A stretch of DNA of 64,000 nucleotides from positions 5,865,501-5,929,500 of the forward strand of contig JAILWY010000009.1 of NCBI GenBank assembly GCA_022113835.1, written 5' to 3'. This DNA is from Atopsyche davidsoni (taxonomy: Eukaryota > Arthropoda > Insecta > Trichoptera > Hydrobiosidae). Made by a program: the position numbers and the translations under genes. Each line of letters starts with the position of its first letter. Position 1 is the first letter of the stretch. The notes beneath the pieces were generated by a model. The model was given only the letters and a program-made list of their open reading frames with translations. It had not been told where the DNA came from and searched no databases. Shown one piece after another: positions 10,866-23,060 of the stretch.

Positions 10866-11426
10866 TCTATATATATAAAACACAAAAGATGTTTCTATGT
10901 CCGTCATAGGCATTGAAACCACCCAACCGATGTGCCCCAAACCGGTTTCATTTGAAAGACAATAATACTAAGAATCTTTGAGACTATTAAAACAATGCAT
11001 TAAATACATTCGGTCCATTAATTATGTCAATTTTCGACATTTTCCATACAAAAATTTTCAACATCTGTGAAGACGAGATCGTTCCTAGCAAAGAATTTGA
11101 AAAAATAACATTGTGAAGATCGCGCATAGAACGGACTTTCAAAACAAGATTACTGATCTGTCATTCACAACAGAGAGTTTTATAATTTGAGGTTAATCAA
11201 AAAATGGCACCGAAAAGAGCTGTAATTGGAAGAAATACAGCAGCCGAAACTGCCGGACAACACGAAGTCATTTGGAGTGAAGAGCGACAGTCAAGAGCTG
11301 TAGAAACACTAGAACAACATGAAGCACATCTAGAACAAGCTCTAATCAGAGCTACTACAGCAAGAGCTGCTGAAACTCCCCAGCAGCAGGATAACAGCGT
11401 GGTAGCACACGTCGGGTATCCGCTAG
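10866..11426 (+). mobile_element. Non-autonomous Helitron, plus strand
   Basis: Begins tctatatatataaaacacaa, carries the same leader as the minus-strand Helitron (ccgatgtgccccaaaccggt), and ends gcacacgtcgggtatccgctag followed by T, the CTAG-type Helitron 3' end. A small GTG/CAC stem precedes the end. The 561-bp element keeps only the leader, the start of the N-terminal ORF and the 3' terminus, so it is an internal deletion derivative that would need a transposase in trans. No target duplication is expected for Helitrons. Confidence 0.8.
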
Positions 11427-11452
11427 TATTAAATAATATTGCTCGAACATAG
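11204..11452 (+). pseudogene. Helitron N-terminal ORF remnant
   Basis: An ATG ORF coding MAPKRAVIG, then two imperfect copies of a charged motif (RAVETLEQHEAHLEQ and RAAETPQQQ). That motif is typical of the N-terminal part of arthropod Helitron proteins. The frame then runs across the deletion junction into the 3' terminus (VVAHVGYPLV) and out of the element, stopping at 11452. Only about 60 residues derive from the original protein; no Rep or helicase motif is present. Confidence 0.7.
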
Positions 11453-14400
11453 AATTTGAATGGAAGACCCGTCAATAAATACATCACGAAATGTAATAAG
11501 ACGCAGTACGGAGAGACCGACCGCCGGTCGGAGGGGCCTTAAGATTTGGTAAATGCAGCCAACATAATCATATCTGAATATTACGCAGCAGATTTCCACG
11601 GGCGGCCGGCAGGAGCGGATAACAGAGTTCTTTGTGCGCGGAATAACGGAGAACACAAGCACGACATTACATACATATTGTCCGCAATGATGGACAAAAT
11701 CGAGCACGCCCTGTCGACCATTGAAATAATCGATTCGTTTGAGCGAAAAAAATAATTTACGGCTGAATTCAAATGCAGAACATACACCCCATCAATTAAT
11801 CCATTGTAAGTGATAATCGAAATGTTTTCTATAAGTTCATATAAAAATTCTGTGAGCTGAATATTTTGCCTACAATTTTTCAGACAAACGATTATTCGAT
11901 TACAATTCAGCTATAAACAATTAATTACGAAAAAGTTTTTTTTATTCGAATCGAGTCGATTGTGCCCAACACTAATTGTCGGCTGTCTCTGGTGGCGAAT
12001 CGAGGCCGCCGAGGAGGAAGTGTGGCGGCCCTTGCGCGGAGCTGCCGCCGCCTGCACTATCCTAATGCGAGTGGCTCCGTGTGAGGCGCAGGGCTTCCTG
12101 GCCATCGTGGCAAAGCTGATTTATTGGCAATACCAACTTTACATGCAGGCGGACTGCCTGCGAAGCGGCTGCGGTGCGCACTGCAATATCGCGGAATATA
12201 CGGAACGAATTGAATTTGAAGACAGTCACAAATAAAATACTTTGGTAACAACTGCCAGTGGCTGGAAGTCGTGATTAGTATGAATGACTCAGGACAAACA
12301 TATGATCGGTTAAATGGTCACGGAGAGTGGTAACAATATTCAACGAAATATAAATGAAGGATATTGATTTTAGATGATTAGTTGTATAATACAAATCATA
12401 ACATGAACATCTTGTTAATCCTCATATACACACTTCATTTAGTATGTTACTGTGATGTGATTGCATTGATCATACTATAAAATTAATATGTAATTATTTT
12501 CACACAGTTTATTGGCCTCAAACTCCCCGTATAAACAATTAATAATGAATTTCTTTAAATGATAATTCTTAAGCGTCGTCTTGTTGATATGCAGTTATCT
12601 AATGTGTTTAAAAATTAGCATTTTTAAATGTTTTTAGTTTTTGCACGAAAATCCGGCGGAAGCAGTCACTCTTAATAACAATTTAGCGATTTGACTTGTA
12701 TAAATGTATGAATACGTAGATTTGTTGAAAAAATTTAGAAAACAATGAAAGTGAATACCGCAATAAACATTGACATGGAAGATTATAGAAACCGAATTAC
12801 TTATATATTGAAAACAATGTTTTTTTGATTATTTTTATTTTTAATCGCGAGGTTATAGAACCGTTTTAAATGTTTCGGAATCGGGTTACAAACTATCGTA
12901 TTGAACGTTAATTTCGCTAAAGCCTTTGGCTAGCGCGACAAATCCACAAATAATTATAATTTCTAAGAAAATAACATAAAATATAAGCTAATCGCAATTC
13001 ATTCTGACAAATCGTGTTTATCACGACCGCAGTGAAAGCAACTCAGCACAACAAACAGCGTGCAGGTGTGATGAAAAAAGTTATCCCATAATACTGCTTG
13101 GGCAAGTCCTTCTGGAGTGGTGCCAAACAAGAATGATATAAAAAGTGCGCTGTGAATGGGGAATAGACGAGTTACATCACCATTGTTGGTCGAGTGTTCT
13201 ATAAATTTTAAGCCGAACGCGTCATAAAGTTTACACATGGTCATAAATTAATATTGTGCTAAAGGTTTGTAAGCTCGCCTAGAGAAAACACGATCGAGTT
13301 TTACGCCGCGTTTTCTCTTGCTATCATTTTATTGTTGTTATAATTTACAATTGAAAAATTACATCATGCGTGACAGGTTTCACCGTCTTATTTATGGTTT
13401 TAAAATATAATATTTATATGTTTATAAAATTCGGACATGTTTAGTAATCGAACTTTTTGAGCCTGATTTTAAATTATCATCCACGATATGACATGGAAGT
13501 ATAAACATGACGAACTAGAGCTAGATTAGTAAATAATTTGGAATAACACGGTAACTGTACTTTAAGTACCCTCAGTTGTACGCCTACAAGATGAAACGTA
13601 GAAGCGATAGCGCCATATCAGAATAATAAAGATAAGAACTCGATTATCTGCCTACGATGATTATTACGCTGCCTTAGATATTGGTACAGCCTGTCACCCT
13701 CCCACGCCTCCAGCTGGCGAGACAATTTGCCAATACTAATTGTATGGAGCTGAGTAGCGGTACCCGAGCTTATTGTATAAAAATAGGCGACCAGTTTTTG
13801 TCCTGTTATAATTTCAACAGTTCAACAAACGCATTGGATTACTTAATAGCACTGTTAAGATATAGATATATATGTATATTTACATATGTAATAATTTATT
13901 GTGTTTATACATGGCAATAGCGTGATACTAGGTTGAATAAACTTGATATTATTAATTTGAAATAATACCATTTTTAAAAAATTAAATAATATTTTTTTAT
14001 ATGCTCGCTTCGCCAAAACGCCTTCTCCGCCAGCAGTTCCCGGCTTTTGTTTAGCGGGGATTCCCGATTCCCCGTTCGGTTAATTGTAATCCGGATATCC
14101 CCCCGCTGTGGTGTGGTGTTAATTTAATTCGTAATACTAAACGGTTCTAAAATGGAGGAACATGTGGCACCGGCCAGAATGGTGGATTTATGAACGTCAA
14201 ACAGGAAGTGGGTGTTGTCGGAGATCATGTATCAATTTCCTTGCACTTTTATTGCGGCTCAGTTGTTTGACATTTGCCAAACAAAAAGCGGCTCTCCTTG
14301 CCATTTTTTTGCAGTAATTATATCGCTGGCGGTGCAGATCATGAATGTATAATTGACCTTTGCAGTTCTCACGAGAACCGCCGCGTATTCACCTCCCATG

Positions 14401-14990
14401 ACGGGTCGAATTTGGAGGCAGAGGAAAATGTAAGTGATCTCCTGAGAAAGTTACCTTCGTTTTTTTAATTATCCTCATAACAGGTGAAACAGCCCTATTT
14501 TAACTCCCACGTGGTTTGATACTGAGTTTGTTTTCATTTTAATTATGAATTACTGCCAGGTTTGAGGGGGAGAAGAATTTTTTGAGAAAAATACCTCTGC
14601 GAGATAGGTTTTCAGAGATTTTCATTCATACAAAAAGTGAATGTTTAAGATAATAATGTGTGCTTAAACTTCATGTCGTTTTCCATGGTTAACACTCATA
14701 CAATTTTAATTCAGATTATCCGAGTTTGGATGTCTTTGGCTTGTCTAATGTTTACCACAAACAATAATTCCACCAGGAATTACTTAACAATTTATCGTTT
14801 GGATCATGAGAGCTCTTTCGTTTTATTTTTTTAAAATGCGAATGATCTAAAAAAAAAAAAATAAAGTACGTAATTTAATACAATATTTTATATATTGCAA
14901 AAATATTTATGTGAGTTGTCTAATATATTCAGCGATTTATATTTTAGGCTATTAAAATTGAAAGGCACATCGGAGTTATATGCGTTAGCG
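11430..14990. other. Gene-poor interval
   Basis: No gene is supported. A CpG-rich islet lies at about 11980-12190. Open frames around 11546-11755 and 13681-13920 have no recognisable domain. GC-richer text at 14010-14110 (gcggggattcccgattcccc) is unexplained. The remainder is AT-rich single-copy-looking sequence. Confidence 0.4.
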
Positions 14991-14999
14991 CAAGGTTGG

Positions 15000-15240
15000 A
15001 TTCGGAGGAACATCGCCGTTCGGTTTGACGGCCGGAACGAGCGCCGCCTTGGCTTATTCCGGGCCAGGTCGGGAGCAGGGACGTCGCGGTCATCGCTCAT
15101 CTCAAAGCAGCATCATTCCCGGCGGGGATCACCTGTCCCGCCGCAAATAACGAGCACTCGTCACGCAGCGACGCACGGCGTCAGCGCGAGCCTGCCGGGG
15201 GTTGCGGAGGCCCTCGAACCGAACAGTTCGGATAATACAC
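15000..15240. other. CpG-rich islet
   Basis: A roughly 240-bp GC- and CpG-dense block with sharp borders in AT-rich DNA. The open frame through it (about 116 codons on plus) ends within the islet and shows no domain. Candidate regulatory element or unrecognised exon. Confidence 0.4.
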
Positions 15241-16399
15241 AATGATGATGTCGATGCTTTGATAGGCGGTTCTCTGAAATGGGCCCTCAAAGCAAAGACT
15301 GTTTTATTCATAATAGCTAACCGAACTGCTAGTAAAATCTTCAACCACAGATAGTGTACCCGAAGATTATTTGGATTGTTGAAGAGAAGAGCAACGCAAG
15401 AAGTGATGGCGTCTGAAGATACTTCTATCCTGCATTGCAGTGAAAACAGCTTGAGACAATTCGATTCTATTTTAATCTAAAATTAAAGTCCAATGCGATT
15501 GTAGATAGGATTGGGTACCGACACTTGTTGGGTATATCGGGCTATAATTTAATCAAGACAATTAAATAAATAGACAGTTAAGCAAGCCTCCACAATAAAG
15601 CCATTTTTTTTAATCAATTGATGCCAATATAACAGCAAGAAGATTATAATAAACAATACGATTTACTAGGTTTTTCCGTGTTTACAAGCCCGTAGTTTAT
15701 AATTGAATTCATAATAAAAATCGATTATTTATTGATTTCAGCCGAATATTCGTTTCGTCGTTAGTGAGAAATCTCATATTAGTCACTTGCAGTGGTGGAT
15801 TAAGAAGAAGTAGGTGTACTCCACTGACAGATAGTTATGAGCGTATTGTTCCGCCGTTTTCGACAAAGCATTGCAAGCAGCGTTCGTACGGAGCCGCTTC
15901 TTACTAGTCGTGATGCAGATATGGTTCCGAGGCAACAGGAGACATCTCTCCACTCGCTATCTAGAAATCTTATCAGGTTATCACGCACTAATAAAAGTTG
16001 CGACTGATAAAGCTATTTAAGACACTTTCCAGATGTACGAATTTTTAAAATTAAAATATAACAAGGTTATACACTCGCGTTCTGAATTAAATATTACCTA
16101 CCATACGCACGCAATGAAAAAATAATGAACAAGTGTCAAATCTTACATGGATATATACGTACATTCCAAAACCTATAATCTAGTTGCCATTGACTACATT
16201 TTGCAATTCGACAACTTATATCTACAAGTCTTAAAGTCTAAGCCCGCCGTCGCATAAGACTCGGTGGGTCGAGGCACCGAGGCTATATAACGGAGGTGGG
16301 ATGTATAGTAGTTGTAAGATTGTACTACAATCCGCCTTGATACCTCTCAATACGTTTAGCGTGGCCGCAGGTTCAGAATAAAATACTCACTGCTTTAAG

Positions 16400-16690
16400 T
16401 TATTTGGTAGAAAGCCAGACAGGATCGATGATATCCAATCTCTGATGAAAACGAAGATGTGAACTGTTAGTGTAATTGTCCTAAATTGGGCTGATGAAAT
16501 CTGAATCAACGATATTCAACGTCAAGAAACGAATATGTGTATTGTAAGCATGCTCGCTGCAAGTAAACGTCTTAAATTGGATTGATTAAAATCTGGATCG
16601 ATGAGATTCGATATGAAGAAATGAATGTGTACTGTTAGATTGTCCATAAGTAAATGTCCCGAATTGAATTGATTAAAATTGAAGTAATCG
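16400..16690. repeat. Diverged tandem repeat, about 80-95 bp period
   Basis: Three or four imperfect units share the order attgattaaaatctg, gatcgatgatatycaat, aaacgaayatgtg and tgtaagyatgctc/gattgtcc. Anchors lie near 16424, 16503 and 16597. No coding potential. Confidence 0.6.
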
Positions 16691-16752
16691 GTTGAATAAA
16701 ATAATGAAGTCGTTGTGTATTTGTATACGGATGTCAGACGGCTCCGCTAGAG

Positions 16753-16838
16753 CGGCGGGGCGCGGGGCGGGGCGGGGCGCGAGACGGGGCGGGGCGCGGG
16801 GCGGGGCGGGGCGCGAGGCGGGGCGCGGGGCGGGGGCA
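16753..16838. repeat. G-rich minisatellite (ggcggggcgcgg type)
   Basis: About 85 bp of interleaved ggcgg, ggcgcgg and gcgagacgg units on the plus strand, inside a larger CpG-rich islet (16740-16990). Many closely spaced GGGG runs make G-quadruplex folding plausible. Confidence 0.82.
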
Positions 16839-16989
16839 GAGCCGCGGCCGTCTTGGCGGATGTCCAGCGGCGCGCGAGACGCCAAAAGACAATTTGGCAG
16901 CCGGCCAGAGTGGCGCCCTAATGGAGATGAATCAGCAGCGGCGGTATTGATACAATGTACGCGGGAGCCGCTCACACGGCACGAGAAAT

Positions 16990-18876
16990 AAAGCCCCAAA
17001 CTCTGCATCAGTGGCGTGCAGTGAGTTCAAAATCCGGACATACTATTTGTAAGTTAAAATAAAAACCACATAAAATATCCATGATCCTCATTTCTCAGCC
17101 ATATTATCAGTATATACAATAGTTAAACAATCTATTCTCAAAGCGAGACGAAAAGAATCCTCGCAAAAAATTTAAGACCCAGTTGGATATATTCCACGAA
17201 TTTCACCACTAGTAAAAATCTCTCAAATTGATCAGATTGGAGCAAGTTGACACTACCTTTTGAAAATTACCAATTATGATATAAAATCATCTGGCTCTAA
17301 TATTTGGTTTAATGTAAAAGGACAATAAGAAAATATCTGTAACAGAAGTTTTTTTTTTTTTTTCATAAATTATTTATCTTTGCTTTTAACCAATGCAATG
17401 CATATCTTGAACAGAACTAATTTAAACTAGGAACTCCCAAGTAAGTATGCTAACTATTAGACTACAAGGCCATTTTTAAAAATCTACAAATCTTGATATT
17501 ATAAAGTCTAATCAACAAATAATATAAGAAAAATTAACGGAATAAAATAGAAGTCAATGTTAACAAATCATGATTTCTGTCTCATGTGTCGTTATGTTGG
17601 ATGAAGGATGGCAAAAGAGGTTGCACTGCACTTAGTTTCTTGTGACTATTAATTATATTTTAAGCCCCTGTACACATTTAGGAAGTTAAGTCCCAAACAA
17701 CGTGAGTCTCCAAAAAGCGCGGCACACTTCTACCACGTGGATGCGAGCTTTTGAGACTTGCTTCTGCGAATTTAACTATCATGCCGGATGACCTTCTTTT
17801 ATGTTGATTCACTAAGATGAGCAATGTTGCTTCGAAAATATATTTTGTTTCAATTCATTTTATATTTAATCAAGATGTTATATTATATAAACATTTTCTA
17901 GCAAAACTATCATAAGTCTTAAATTACCTACATACATACTGGCGGACAAGTTTTGTTATTGCCACAGATCTGTAAAAATGATCCAAGCATGGTGAAAAAT
18001 GTATACTATCAAAAAGAAAATATTTTTGTTGCGACAGATCTGCTCTGAAGGTGCTTTATGAGAGTTTGAATAGATAATGAGAATTTTACAAATGAAGGAT
18101 AGAAAACACTTCTCGGAAGTGCAGCAAAGATACTCGGTAGATTATTAAAAATTATTCTTAGAATTCTGATTGAAATTTTCTCGTGACCTTGGTTGATTCA
18201 TAAATCCGATCTTAAAATATAGTTCTTGACGAATCTTATTTCATTCACCGGGCAGATTACGAAGTTACAAGAAATGCAATGAGTAACGACGATTTACTGA
18301 ATTCGTTGGCAAGACGACTAGCAAAACACAATGAACACATAATTCATTCAGCACATTGAAATATTGTGATCAACACTTCTACTAACTTAATTCAAAACTG
18401 TTGATGAACATAAATAATACTACACAAGCGGGTGTTTATAAAAAAAAACCCATAGTGATTCTCAGAATAAAGCGACGATCTTACATGTTAGTTTATAAAT
18501 GTACTTACATATGAATTGTCATGAGTGCATTATCGTGACACGTTGCATGGATTGATATTTTAGACAGATACGAGATAAATTAGTTTGTAGATGATACGAT
18601 TATTTTAAGATACATTCAAATTTATGCTAAAGTTAGTAAAAGTTTTTTAGTAATAAACAGGACAACGCCACCGTCACGTCATTTTGAAGAGCAAAAAGTA
18701 TATTTTAATTAATCTTACAAAAAGATTTATGCGCTATCAAACAACCGGATATGTTATGTTGCAACAATTCATTAATTATCGCTGTTATAAAAACTTTATT
18801 GTGGGGTGATTTTGGCGTAGGGTTATTCAATATTTAATGGAACTGGTATTTATTTTGTAATACTCCATTTTATTAT
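16990..18876. other. AT-rich interval without gene
   Basis: No coding region, RNA gene or structured repeat is supported. A T-run is present at 17346-17363. Two similar short blocks (gttattgccacagatctg and gttgcgacagatctg) lie near 17955 and 18030. Confidence 0.45.
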
Positions 18877-18890
18877 AATAAAACAAAACC

Positions 18891-19065
18891 AAATGGTTTT
18901 GGAGACTACGTTAATTTCACTTGCAGCGTGAGCTCTTTCGCCGAACACGGCCCATCTTCGCTCTAAGCTCGCTTTTTTCTGTATAGACTCAGTTTTGAAG
19001 ATGCCGTGTGTTCGGCGAAAGAGCTCTCGCTACAAGTGAAATTAGCGTAGTCTCCAAAACCATTT
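18891..19065. repeat. Long inverted repeat, 69-bp arms, 37-bp loop
   Basis: The arm 18891-18959 (aaatggttttggagactacg through cccatcttc) is the reverse complement of 18997-19065 with about 62 of 69 positions paired, including the unbroken core gagctctttcgccgaacac. Weaker pairing continues outward through AT-rich text to about 18877 and 19079. The transcript of either strand would fold into one long hairpin. It may be a foldback MITE or a hairpin-RNA locus. No target duplication was identified with confidence. Confidence 0.85.
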
Positions 19066-19149
19066 AGTTTTATTTTATCATTATTCAATATTTATCTTTT
19101 TTCTAGACAAAATATTGCAGTTCATGAGCCTGCGGTACAATCGCTGCGT

Positions 19150-19480
19150 TTTAAACAACCATTGAGCGGTTAGCGATTAACCGGGTTCGTTTCTGTCCAC
19201 GGACATGAAACTGAATGGCGGGCGGGGAGTTGGTTAGTTTGTTTCCAATCGGGCGGATGTGCGGCGGCGCCGGTGCTTCGCAAATAGAATGTAGGGCGGC
19301 GACCTTGTTCGCATCTAGCGCCGGACATGTGCTCCGAGCTCGACGCTGATGATGCCCCGCCGCTGCAGCCCTTTCGGAGATCATGTAGATCGTAGATCCC
19401 TGAGCTGAACTATCCAATCAAATCAGAACAAGCTGGAGCTTGCTTTTCGTCAAAAAGCGGGGCTCCGGGTGTTCGGAGGG
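19150..19480. other. CpG-rich islet
   Basis: A GC-rich block beginning just downstream of the hairpin. A minus-strand open frame of 88 codons crosses it but has no recognisable domain. It could be an unannotated exon or a regulatory islet; I cannot separate the two. Confidence 0.35.
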
Positions 19481-20337
19481 TTTCATCCGCGTTCTATTGC
19501 TTGACTAGGTTGGCCTACCTTCCAATCACTGCAGGTAATATTTATGCCAACATGCTTGGTTAGTACCGAAACATCTATGACTGCATAATTTCTATGTTCG
19601 ATTGAGTACTACATTTTTTCTCGGAAAAGTGGTACGTTCTAGCAAAAACACCCTCTGGTAAAGGTCATCTGTGATTTTCTCGTACGTTCAGAGAAAAATT
19701 CCAAAGTGGTACGTAGCAATCCGGTCGTTCTCTTGCTACCCTTAGTTCAGATGCCTAGCGCTCGGGGATTTTGATAAAAAGAAAGATGTTGGAAAAATGT
19801 AAAATATTTTTATCTGCCAAATAAAACTTCTAATACAAGCCGCCTTGTTTCCTGCCGCTCTAGAGGCGCCAAGTCACACGCTGCTGTCGGATGAATCAAC
19901 ATATGCTTTGATATTTTCGGTTTAACAATAACGTATGATTCGACTTGGGTTATTATACTACAAATTATAATAAATTATGATTTACTAATTTAACAAAATC
20001 AACCCCATAGTTACATTAGTTTGAAGTTTTAAATAAATAAAATCATAATTTGCTTTCATACAATAATACTCGTAGATCATCTCATGACATCGGTCCAGCC
20101 AACCTGTACGGGTGTTGTCCCAAAATATTCCCATTCATTTATATTTTATGGTACGAATACAAATTTTGTTTTATTTATTTTTAAATTAGAAGGTATCCGA
20201 GAATATTAGTGATTATGGCGCTGCGCGGAGAATAAAGTAGAAGGTTTTCGCAGATTTATGTCCCATTGTTATAGTATCACAGAATATGTTTTTCGCGTAT
20301 TTTTATTATTCGGTGACAGAAATAACGCTAATTATGT

Positions 20338-20658
20338 GTGAAGCTTTATCTGCAGTCGTGCATCCCCGAGCTTCATGTTTGGCAGGCTGTCAAAGTAAAT
20401 GTTGTGCCATTATCTCACAGTTGTAACGAAAAAACGTTGAAAAATTGTATGATTATCGGACAGGCGCCGGACAAATTAGCGTGTACTGTTTCTCGGACCG
20501 AAATAACAACTCGCACACCTACAAATCTAGCGAAAGAGACGCTCTTTGGGATAGTCTTAGGAATTCTAGATCTAAAGAGGCTTAACTGGGTTAAGAGCGT
20601 GGTCAAACCCCTGCCACACGGCCTGGCGAGGGTGATTGATGTGCTGACGACTGCTTGA
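20338..20658 (+). other. Unrecognised open frame (106 codons)
   Basis: An open frame with fairly balanced composition (for example CMIIGQAPDKLACTVSRTE, then NLAKETLFGIVLGILDLKRL). It does not match a family I recognise, has no clear splice sites and may be a decayed mobile element or chance. The first codon is not ATG (gtg). Confidence 0.2.
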
Positions 20659-21079
20659 AATGAACCACGCTATTGAGGATCTTGATAATGAAGAGCTTAT
20701 GATTAATTATAAAGTGACGACTCGCAACGTCTGTAACCAGAATTTTACAAAATAAATAAACATCGGGAAAATAGATTTTTGGTTGACACATTTTCATTAT
20801 TATCCTGCTGAATTTCAAATTCCTAGCATCATTATGATCTTGATGATATACAAACTTTTCGCATCCCATCCATGTAGATATCAAAGGCCTGGTAATACTA
20901 TAAACCACACTACACTGTGAGAGTAAGCAAGATGTTTGAAGCGATCAAAGATAATTGTGGCTGTGTCGACTTGAGTGGTCTCCGGGACTTGCCTCGTCGG
21001 ATACAGGAAATTCACAGAAAACTTGTCCTACAGAGGGTATTACCTGATTTGATTTGGGTGGTTAATGTAAGGCTTTATT

Positions 21080-21560
21080 GGGCTTCTCCTCGAGCGGGCT
21101 CGCCCTGAAGTCGGAGCCCGTGTGAGTTTCCACGGCGACACGAGCGCAGTCAGAGGCGGGACTAGAAGAGAGCGTCGGGCGGGAGACGGTCGGCGTGTAG
21201 TCTCCGGTGTTATTTTTACCGGCTTTCCTTCGGGAAGGTTGGCTCGTCCGGCATTAATGAGTGCAGAGGCTGACGGCCGTGAGCGCCCGCCACAGCCTCG
21301 CGGACGCGCCCAGACGCCGTTAAATATATTTATGAAGGAAAAATAAACAAGCGTGTTGTGCGCCTGCCAAACCGACGCCGAGCGAGCGAGCGAGCGCACC
21401 GACCGACGCAAATAAGCGTACAAATGTGCGCGGGTCAAGCCGCCCCGCGCCACGGCTGTCGTGAACTTCCTCGCTAACCGGCGCCCGTAACTCACTCGAG
21501 TCGTATGCCGAGTGTATGCCGAGTGTACGCCGAGTGTATGCCGAGTGTATGCTCAGTGGC
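21080..21560. other. CpG-rich islet with 11-bp repeat at its end
   Basis: GC-dense region of about 450 bp with many CpG sites, ending in the short tandem repeat at 21503-21557. Open frames on both strands look compositional. Possible promoter or enhancer. Confidence 0.4.
21503..21557. repeat. 11-bp tandem repeat (gtatgccgagt), 5 copies
   Basis: Five consecutive units of gtatgccgagt with single-base variants (one gtacgccgagt, the last gtatgctcagt). Confidence 0.9.
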
Positions 21561-22569
21561 ACTTTAGTTTAGGCAAGACGCTTAGCAACTGTCATCTCTT
21601 AAACAGAGCCCGCGATTAACAGACCTACGATTGTGACAGGTACAATTGTTTACGCGAAAAAATAGTTGGTATATATTGTTAAAATAGCAGTTGTAGCATT
21701 GATTTTTTCAATCTACACTTTTCTCAGATTGTGTGAGTAAAAGTCAATTCTTTGAATTCCATTATTTTTAAAGCTACCGTGTAAGTAAAACGAGAGTCGA
21801 ATAAGTACGCTCACGCTTGGAAAGAGACAGAAGTATAAACCGATAAGTAAGATGGACAAAGCGCATGATATCAAAATAAACAATATAACTGAAGTAAAAG
21901 TTGACACGACTATCTATCTCTCAAGAAGAGTGAAATTTTACTGAAACAGTCTGTATTATACTGATTTTTGGGGACTTTTCCTTATATTTAGTCACACTCC
22001 AAGACGCAGGTAGAATATAAAAATGCTTATCACAGAAATTAATAATACAACGATATTAGAAAAACCAAAGATAAAATCAATCAAATTTACTTATTTAATG
22101 AACTGAAGCTTTCTCGAACGTAAATGAATGTTATTGGTAGTTTTCCTTTAATACCGAATGCATCATATCAACTGATCAACCAATCGACAAAAACTTATGG
22201 AGTAACTTTATGTAATGTGTGTTTTTACCAGTTAACTCTGTCAGTTGTTTAAACACGACCAAATGTACATAGTAACAAAGATATTATCTTCCGTGAAAAT
22301 TAGAGGGAAAGGCTTTTAGATAACGGAAAAGACACTGATTTGGCTTGTGAACTCGTGTTTGTGTTCAAGGAAATCGTTTAAAACAAACTGTATTTAGTGA
22401 TTTAACGAATATATAAGACTGTTTAAGTACTCAATTAAGTATCTAGTAATTCAGTAGCCTTGTGCGCATGCACCAATATTTTACTTATGTCAAACAACTC
22501 CGAAATGCACCACCACTAAATGTTGTTTCCTATATTACTTTTAGCTCACAATGGTTGGTTTTAACTTTA

Positions 22570-22571
<2 letters not shown>

Positions 22572-22600
<29 letters not shown>
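22572..22600. repeat. (AT)n microsatellite
   Basis: An uninterrupted AT dinucleotide run of about 27 bp. Confidence 0.9.
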
Positions 22601-22839
22601 TATAGATATATAAATATATATTATAATATGAGGTTCTTTGTTTTGTCACCTGGGAATCGGAGCGAGTATTTCCCATTATAATATCAAAAGTATTGCAAGC
22701 CTTGTTCTTGCCTATTGGCTTTATCGAGAGATCTAAATATAAAAATTTGATCCTACTGAAACGCGAGGCCGATCAGATCTATCTTCGGTTAAGGTATTTA
22801 AAACAGCGAGACTCGGGTGGACGTCCAGGGCAGAGTTGC

Positions 22840-23060
22840 TAGAATGTTAGTTCTGTTTGCCGAGAGAACGACGCTTCCAGCCTCGCGCCGCGGATAAATA
22901 ACACCGTGGGCCAGGTATGCTGTGCTCGGATACCTGCGGCGAAGTCACTTCGGGGAGCGTCGGGCGGAGCCGAGTCCGGCCGAGCCCGTCACAATAATCG
23001 GGTGAGGGAGCAGCAACACGAGATGAACGACGCGTGCATTCCCGGCCAGGCTTACCGACA
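22840..23060. other. CpG-rich islet
   Basis: A GC-rich block with several CpG clusters. An open frame of 80 codons crosses it without recognisable domains. Function unknown. Confidence 0.35.

Noticed and set aside
16673..17008. Pro/Arg-rich ORFs on both strands
   Set aside because: They come from the second G-rich minisatellite and its islet.
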